The notes under the pieces: model-generated
Told to the model about the DNA's origin: nothing
What the model saw: the letters and a program-made list of their open reading frames with translations, nothing else
Databases searched by the model: none
Source of the DNA: an uncultured Planctomycetaceae bacterium
GTDB taxonomy: Bacteria > Planctomycetota > Planctomycetia > Pirellulales > Pirellulaceae
Assembly (NCBI GenBank): GCA_937967755.1
Contig: CALBTA010000609.1
Coordinates: forward strand, 1-9,686
DNA: 9,686 nt
Direction of reading: 5' to 3'
Translations under genes and position numbers: made by a program
Shown: positions 6,127 to 9,686 of the stretch, one piece after another
How positions within the stretch are numbered: position 1 is the stretch's first letter
Layout of the letters: the number at the start of each line of letters is the position of its first letter

Positions 6127-6185
6127 GTTTTTCAGCACGCGCGTTGCACAAAGATGTGCAACGCGCAGCGCGCGTGTTGAAAAAC
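6127..6185. repeat. 59-bp two-level hairpin, MITE-like or structured RNA
   Basis: The outer arms GTTTTTCAGCACGCGCG (6127-6143) and CGCGCGTGTTGAAAAAC (6169-6185) pair with one mismatch, which would be a G-U pair in plus-strand RNA. Inside, GCGTTGCACA (6141-6150) and TGTGCAACGC (6155-6164) pair perfectly around AAGA; the two stems share 6141-6143 and so compete at their junction. The T-run lies at the 5' side and the A-run at the 3' side on both strands, the reverse of an intrinsic terminator. It directly follows element C. Confidence 0.7.
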
Positions 6186-6223
6186 TCTTGGATGTGAAAC
6201 TCAGTGGATTGCGAAATTTGGGG

Positions 6224-6253
6224 TTAAGCGATCGTAAACACGAGCGCTATAAT
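6224..6253 (+). promoter_or_regulatory. Candidate promoter of the CysC gene
   Basis: A perfect -10 TATAAT (6248-6253) is preceded, after 18 nt, by a weak -35 TTAAGC (6224-6229, three of six matches). This would place the transcript start near 6260 and give a leader of about 37 nt. Confidence 0.45.
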
Positions 6254-6296
6254 TGCGTCGTGAAGCTACCAAGCAAGACGTTACCAACGGAGAACG

Positions 6297-7004
6297 TTGA
6301 CTGTGTCTCAGGAACCTCAAGTCGTTTGGCATCAGACGCATGTTTCGCGGGAAGACCGCGAACAGATTAAATCGCAGCGGGGGTGCGTGGTTTGGTTTAC
6401 CGGGCTTTCGGGCTGCGGGAAGAGTACGGTGGCCAACGAAGTGGATCACCAGTTGCACGCGATGGGTGTGCATACTTATCTGCTCGATGGCGACAACGTT
6501 CGCCACGGGTTGAACGCCGGGCCGGGCATGTTGACTGAGAAGCATGGCGACGAGTTCGCGCAGCGGTTCGGGCTGGGGTTTGGTGCACAGGATCGTGAGG
6601 AGAACATTCGCCGCATTGGTGCGGTGGCTGAGTTGTTTTGCGACGCGGGGCTGATTGTGCTAACCGCGTTCGTCAGCCCTTACCGCCGTGACCGGGACGC
6701 AGTTCGGCAGCGGCTGGAAAGCAGTTCAACGGCAGGGCAGGGGGGTGGCAGCGATTTCATTGAAGTGTTTGTCGATGCTCCGCTGGAAGTATGCGAACAA
6801 CGTGATCCCAAAGGTTTGTACAAGAAGGCCCGCGCGGGTGAAATCAAGAACTTCACCGGTATTGATGACCCTTACGAGGCCCCGGCCTCGCCGGAGTTGG
6901 TTCTGAAATCGGCCGACCACACGCCTGACGTGCTGGCTGGGCAAGTTGTGCAGTATTTGCGGGAGGCTGGGAAAATTTCCGTCGCCGGAATTAAAAGCGC
7001 GTGA
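6297..7004 (+). CDS. cysC: Adenylyl-sulfate kinase (APS kinase)
   Basis: CysC phosphorylates adenosine 5'-phosphosulfate with ATP to make PAPS, the activated sulfate used in sulfate assimilation and sulfation; it acts in the cytosol. I use TTG 6297 as start because GGAG (6289-6292) lies four bases upstream; GTG 6303 is an alternative. The P-loop GLSGCGKST is at residues 36-44, [10 protein letters not shown] at 64-73, [14 protein letters not shown] at 101-114, and [12 protein letters not shown] at 123-134, with Ser127 at the position of the transiently phosphorylated serine. The family signature [20 protein letters not shown] spans 171-190, followed by [12 protein letters not shown]. The protein (235 aa) is longer than the usual 200 or so because of an insert after GLN (about 74-92, [19 protein letters not shown]) and the Gly-rich loop [11 protein letters not shown] at 142-152. 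No sulfurylase genes (cysD, cysN) are adjacent. Confidence 0.95.
   Translation: MTVSQEPQVVWHQTHVSREDREQIKSQRGCVVWFTGLSGCGKSTVANEVDHQLHAMGVHTYLLDGDNVRHGLNAGPGMLTEKHGDEFAQRFGLGFGAQDREENIRRIGAVAELFCDAGLIVLTAFVSPYRRDRDAVRQRLESSSTAGQGGGSDFIEVFVDAPLEVCEQRDPKGLYKKARAGEIKNFTGIDDPYEAPASPELVLKSADHTPDVLAGQVVQYLREAGKISVAGIKSA
6732..6749 (+). repeat. 18-nt intragenic repeat encoding AGQGGG, copy 2
   Basis: Identical to 3509-3526, in the same codon phase. It forms most of a Gly-rich loop (residues 146-151) before the strand [12 protein letters not shown], where typical CysC proteins are shorter. Confidence 0.8.
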
Positions 7005-7172
7005 ACTATTCGTGCGCGCCGGCAGTAGTAACGATGGCAGCGATGTCGCGCTTGCTGCTAGCGGTTGTCTGGCGAGATTCGGTTCGGTTGTTTCGGTGGC
7101 GGTGATCTGTTACTTTCCCACCCCATTTATGCGCATCTGCTGCACGATTAGTTTTTGCGACTTTCTTGTTTT

Positions 7173-8069
7173 ATGAAATTGCATCCCTACTGCTGGATTG
7201 CCGCGACTGCTTGCGCCTTGTGCTGCGCTGGCGGCTGCGCGACATTCAGCGGGCATGCGGTCGATTCGAATGTGGTCGATGGCCGGCAACAGTGCCAGCA
7301 AGGGTTGGAGGCTGCCCGCAGCGGGAACAGCGAAGAGGCCGAGACGCTGTTCGCCGCCGCGGTGGAATCTTGCGAGGCCGACGAACGGGCGCGGAAGTTG
7401 TACGCCGAATCATTGTGGAGCAAAGGCGACCGTGAAGCGGCGATCAAACATATGGGCGAAGCCGTGCGGCTCTCGGGCGGCGACCCCGAAACGGCGGTGC
7501 GGTTGGGCGAAATGTACCTGGCGGAAGGGAACGTCCGCGCCGCTACGCGGCAGGCGTCGCGGGCGATCGCGGCTTCGCCCCAGTTGGCCACGGCCTGGGC
7601 TCTCGAAGGCGACATATTGGCGGCCAGCGGCGAGGATGATCTGGCGCTGGCCCGTTACCACCGAGCATTGGCCCATCAGCAGCGGTTTCCGCATGTGCAA
7701 TTCGCGGTCGCAGACATCTATGCGAAAAAGGGGCGGCACGCTCGGGCCTTGGCGACGTTGGCCGCGCTGTCGCACCAGTACGAGCCGGGGCATTGCCCTC
7801 AGCGATTGCACGTGATGCGGGCGCGAACCTATCGGGCGATGCGGCAATACGATGAGGCAGCGGCGGAGTTTTCACTGGCAACGCGGGCGGCACCGCCGAC
7901 GTGCGAACTGTTGTACGAGTTGGCCGAGACCCTTGCCGCCAACGGCGAAACCACGGCCGCCCGGATGACTGCCGAGCAGGCTTTGGCTTTGGAGCCGCAG
8001 CACGCCGATTCGCGACGGTTGATGGCCCAACTCAATGCAGGCGGGAATTCTGCCCTGCGTCGATACTAA
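7173..8069 (+). CDS. TPR-repeat lipoprotein
   Basis: 298 aa from ATG 7173; the frame is open to a TTG at 7155, but this ATG starts a short signal sequence (MKLHPYCWIAATACALCCAG) leading to Cys22 in a GGC context. The lipobox is weak (Ala at -3), so lipid attachment is likely but not certain. From about residue 38 to the end the protein consists of tetratricopeptide-like helix pairs. Examples are GLEAARSGNSEEAETLFAAA, YAESLWSKGDREAAIKHMGE, GEMYLAEGNVRAATRQASRA, DILAASGEDDLALARYHRAL, ADIYAKKGRHARALATLAAL and RTYRAMRQYDEAAAEF; the last units end ALALEPQHADSRRLMAQL. It probably acts as a periplasmic or outer-membrane-linked scaffold for protein contacts. The gap of 168 nt after the CysC gene suggests an independent transcript. 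I see no feature in that gap. Confidence 0.9.
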   Translation: MKLHPYCWIAATACALCCAGGCATFSGHAVDSNVVDGRQQCQQGLEAARSGNSEEAETLFAAAVESCEADERARKLYAESLWSKGDREAAIKHMGEAVRLSGGDPETAVRLGEMYLAEGNVRAATRQASRAIAASPQLATAWALEGDILAASGEDDLALARYHRALAHQQRFPHVQFAVADIYAKKGRHARALATLAALSHQYEPGHCPQRLHVMRARTYRAMRQYDEAAAEFSLATRAAPPTCELLYELAETLAANGETTAARMTAEQALALEPQHADSRRLMAQLNAGGNSALRRY

Positions 8070-8083
8070 TTGGTGCGCAGGAT

Positions 8084-8110
8084 GTAGCACGGATCGGCGA
8101 TCCGTTCTAC
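8084..8110. repeat. 27-bp hairpin, GTAG-headed, ACGGATC family, copy 1
   Basis: The unit runs from GTAG to CTAC. Arms of 12 bp (GTAGCACGGATC and GATCCGTTCTAC, one mismatch) enclose GGC. The reverse complement is identical to 9553-9579. It lies 14 nt after the stop of the TPR gene. Confidence 0.85.
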
Positions 8111-8203
8111 ACCCCGCGTAACCGCTACGACCGCCACGCAAGTTCGTTTGACTTCACCCCCAGGCGAAGTAGGTTTCTTTTGGACCACCGCCTAGGTAGG
8201 AAA

Positions 8204-8213
8204 TGTGTACACA
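8204..8213. promoter_or_regulatory. Palindrome TGTGTACACA overlapping the ribosome binding site region
   Basis: A perfect 10-bp palindrome whose last base is the first of the Shine-Dalgarno AAGGAA. It could be a repressor site or a small hairpin affecting translation, but a 10-mer palindrome can also occur by chance. Confidence 0.3.
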
Positions 8214-8225
8214 AGGAAACCGACT

Positions 8226-8468
8226 ATGAGTCCCATTGCCCAAACGCCATCGGCTGATTTTATTGACCGCCGGACAGCACCTGCTGCGGACGGTGCGCCC
8301 GCTCGTGAGCGCCGCCAGTTCGCCAACAGCTACGACGACCTATCGCCGCCAGCACAAGAGTTGGCGCACGCCATCGACCAGTACAAGTTGCGCCACCGTC
8401 GGCGATTTATCACGTATGAAGAGATGCTGTCAGTCGTGCTGTCGTTGGGGTATAGCCGAAACGACTAG
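8226..8468 (+). CDS. Small cytosolic protein of unknown function
   Basis: 80 aa from ATG 8226, chosen over an in-frame GTG at 8205 because AAGGAA (8213-8218) lies seven bases before the ATG. This is one of only two well-placed Shine-Dalgarno sequences in the window. The first 37 residues are polar and Pro/Ala/Arg-rich, probably disordered. The rest is compact and predicted helical: LSPPAQELAHAIDQYKLRHR (39-58) and RRFITYEEMLSVVLSLGY (59-76). The second half resembles small proteins I associate with planctomycetes, but I cannot name a family. A perfect palindrome TGTGTACACA (8204-8213) just precedes the Shine-Dalgarno and could be an operator. The gene ends 15 nt before the converging MscS gene. 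Confidence 0.75.
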   Translation: MSPIAQTPSADFIDRRTAPAADGAPARERRQFANSYDDLSPPAQELAHAIDQYKLRHRRRFITYEEMLSVVLSLGYSRND

Positions 8469-8483
8469 CGGCTGCGTGGTTGA

Positions 8484-9524
8484 TCAAGACGAAGTCGACG
8501 GCGCGTTGGCTCGCCGCGGAACGACACCTTCGCTGGGAGACGCTGGCTTGGGTTCGACTCTTAGGTCGTCTAGGTGCACGTCCATTTGCGGGAATGGGAT
8601 GCCGATTTCCGCCTGGTCGAGGGCGTACTTCACAGCGCGGATCGTGGCTTGTTTGACATCCATGAAGTTGTCTCGCGGAGCCCAAACGCGGACCGACCAG
8701 TCGACGCTCGAACCGCCCAACCCGAGTAAAACAACCGCCGGCTCCGGCGTTTCCAACCCACCTTCGATATTGTTCGCCGCGGCGGTCAGCACTTCGCGGG
8801 TTTTGTCGATGTCTGCGTCATAAGCCACACCGACGTCGATGTCTGCCCGGCGGATGGGGTGGAACGTGATATTCTCGATCGTAGTTCCAAAGACCTCGCT
8901 ATTGGGCAGTATGAAACGCCGGTTGTCGAACGTGTCGATCGTTGTGGTGAAGATGCTGATGGCGTCGACTTTGCCCGTGCTTCCGCCGGCGGTGACAACA
9001 TCGCCCACGCTAAACGGGCGAAAGACCAATAGCATGACGCCGGCGGCAAAGTTCGAAAGCGTGCCCTGAAACGCCAGCCCCACTGCCAAGCCGGCGGCAC
9101 CCAACACCGCGGCGAAACTGGTTGTTTCGATGCCGAACATACCCAGGCAGCCTAGCCCCGCCATGATCAACACCAGCCAGCCGACCATCTTTTCGACGAA
9201 ACGTGTCAGCGTCTCGTCGATCTTCGCCTTGCGCATCGCGGCACCCGTCATCCGCGTGATCCAACCGGCAATGATCCAGGCGGCCAGGAAGATGGCCAGC
9301 GCGCCTGCGATGTTGACGGCGTAGTCCATCAACGTTTGACGATCAAGCAGCGTCGTCCAATCAAACCCGCCGGCGGCATCAGCGGCGGCTTCCGCAGATT
9401 CGCCGGTTGGAGCACCGGCATCGCTGGCTGCGCCGGCTGCGCCTGATGCGGCTCCCGCTTCGGTAGGTGAAGCGGCAGGAGTTTGCGTGTCACTAATGTT
9501 GGCACCGACTTGTGCGAAAAGCAT
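8484..9524 (-). CDS. mscS: MscS-family mechanosensitive ion channel
   Basis: Channels of this family open under membrane tension and release solutes on osmotic downshock. I start at ATG 9522-9524 (346 aa): GGAGGG at 9532-9537 sits seven bases upstream, whereas an ATG at 9537-9539 would place this motif inside the coding sequence. Residues 10-55 are an Ala/Ser/Gly/Glu linker with no clear signal peptide. Membrane helices are about 66-92, 109-131 and 136-170. The third is the pore helix, AAVLGAAGLAVGLAFQGTLS then NFAAGVMLLVFRPFSVGD, with the Ala/Gly packing and FRPF end of MscS. A beta domain (IFTTTIDTFDNRRFILPNSE, 191-210) and the cytoplasmic vestibule domain (VGVAYDADID, 231-240; SSVDWSVRVW, 272-281; GIPFPQMDV, 308-316) follow in family order. 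The tail is Pro/Ser-rich. The gene symbol is given for the family; orthology to a specific MscS is not shown. Confidence 0.93.
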   Translation of the reverse strand: MLFAQVGANISDTQTPAASPTEAGAASGAAGAASDAGAPTGESAEAAADAAGGFDWTTLLDRQTLMDYAVNIAGALAIFLAAWIIAGWITRMTGAAMRKAKIDETLTRFVEKMVGWLVLIMAGLGCLGMFGIETTSFAAVLGAAGLAVGLAFQGTLSNFAAGVMLLVFRPFSVGDVVTAGGSTGKVDAISIFTTTIDTFDNRRFILPNSEVFGTTIENITFHPIRRADIDVGVAYDADIDKTREVLTAAANNIEGGLETPEPAVVLLGLGGSSVDWSVRVWAPRDNFMDVKQATIRAVKYALDQAEIGIPFPQMDVHLDDLRVEPKPASPSEGVVPRRANAPSTSS

Positions 9525-9531
9525 CCGTTTA

Positions 9532-9537
9532 CCCTCC
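9532..9537 (-). promoter_or_regulatory. Shine-Dalgarno GGAGGG fixing the MscS start
   Basis: GGAGGG on the minus strand ends seven bases before the ATG at 9522-9524. It is among the best-placed ribosome binding sites in the window, and it excludes the ATG at 9537-9539 as the main start. Confidence 0.75.
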
Positions 9538-9552
9538 ATGGTAGATTGGCAA

Positions 9553-9579
9553 GTAGAACGGATCGCCGATCCGTGCTAC
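9553..9579. repeat. 27-bp hairpin, GTAG-headed, ACGGATC family, copy 2
   Basis: It starts with GTAGAACGGATC and ends GATCCGTGCTAC around GCC, the exact reverse complement of 8084-8110. The two inverted copies bracket the 80-aa gene and the MscS gene. This one lies just upstream of MscS, in the region where its promoter is expected. Confidence 0.85.
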
Positions 9580-9670
9580 TGGCCTCAATGCTGCCATCTT
9601 GTGTTGCCGCCTAGTCTATCCCCGGGGCCGCAGACGCCCGAGACCGTGTCTCCCAAGAAACACGCAGGCC

Positions 9671-9686
9671 CACGGATGATTCCGTG
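9671..9686. repeat. Hairpin CACGGA/TCCGTG, cut by the window end
   Basis: Six-base perfect arms with a TGAT loop, close in sequence to the ACGGATC repeats. It ends exactly at the window edge, so any flanking CTAC cannot be seen. Confidence 0.45.

Larger units (their letters stand above)
5565..6296. other. 732-nt region without a convincing gene
   Basis: Going left to right it holds an operator-like inverted repeat, a strong plus-strand promoter (5680-5707), two hairpins (5724-5745 and 5775-5797), an unusual short frame at 5925-6029, a paired inverted repeat (6000-6123), a long hairpin (6127-6185) and a -10 element for the CysC gene (6248-6253). Longer frames here (for example 5699-6025 plus) run through the repeats and look non-coding. 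Confidence 0.7.

Noticed and set aside
6127..6185. Intrinsic terminator before the CysC gene
   Set aside because: The T-run precedes the stem and the A-run follows it on both strands, the opposite of what termination needs.
9525..9539. Earlier ATG for the MscS gene
   Set aside because: The GGAGGG ribosome binding site falls inside that extension and is correctly spaced for the ATG at 9522-9524.

Overview
The window looks like chromosomal DNA from a planctomycete, probably in or near the order Pirellulales. This rests on overall character and is not a database match: moderately high GC, the C-terminus of an MCE/MlaD-type protein, secreted lipoproteins with PEGA or TPR domains, a membrane-anchored PP2C phosphatase, few Shine-Dalgarno sequences, and many short hairpin repeats with a GTAG end. 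No rRNA, tRNA, CRISPR array, transposase or phage gene was seen.

Layout: (1) 2-484 (+) is the 3' end of an MCE/MlaD-like gene. (2) 626-889 (-) is a small two-helix membrane protein and 966-1511 (-) a PEGA-domain lipoprotein; the 3' ends of these first three genes all abut GTAG-headed hairpin repeats. (3) Divergently, 1673-3037 (+) is a PP2C phosphatase with a membrane anchor, followed 54 nt later by a divergent acyl-CoA-dehydrogenase-fold protein (3092-4174). (4) On the minus strand, 4323-4874 is a DUF1905/YdeI-type protein and 5034-5564 a secreted protein whose frame appears to continue past a TAA to 4920. (5) 5565-6296 is a 732-nt stretch without a convincing gene. It holds a near-consensus sigma-70-type promoter, several hairpins and a paired inverted repeat. 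(6) 6297-7004 (+) is adenylyl-sulfate kinase (CysC) and 7173-8069 (+) a TPR lipoprotein. (7) 8226-8468 (+) is an 80-aa cytosolic protein, convergent with an MscS-type mechanosensitive channel (8484-9524, -). The last 160 nt are intergenic with two more hairpins.

The genes do not form one pathway. Most concern the envelope (MCE lipid transport, lipoproteins, MscS channel) or signalling (PP2C), with one sulfate-activation gene. The most interesting layer is between the genes: at least eight short hairpins from several sequence families share a GTAG(C) head, as expected of REP/REPIN elements mobilised by RAYT (Y1 HUH) transposases. Other points worth a second look are the possible in-frame stop at 5034-5036, an acyl-CoA-dehydrogenase-like protein without the usual catalytic glutamate, and an identical 18-nt, in-frame Gly-rich insert in two unrelated genes.
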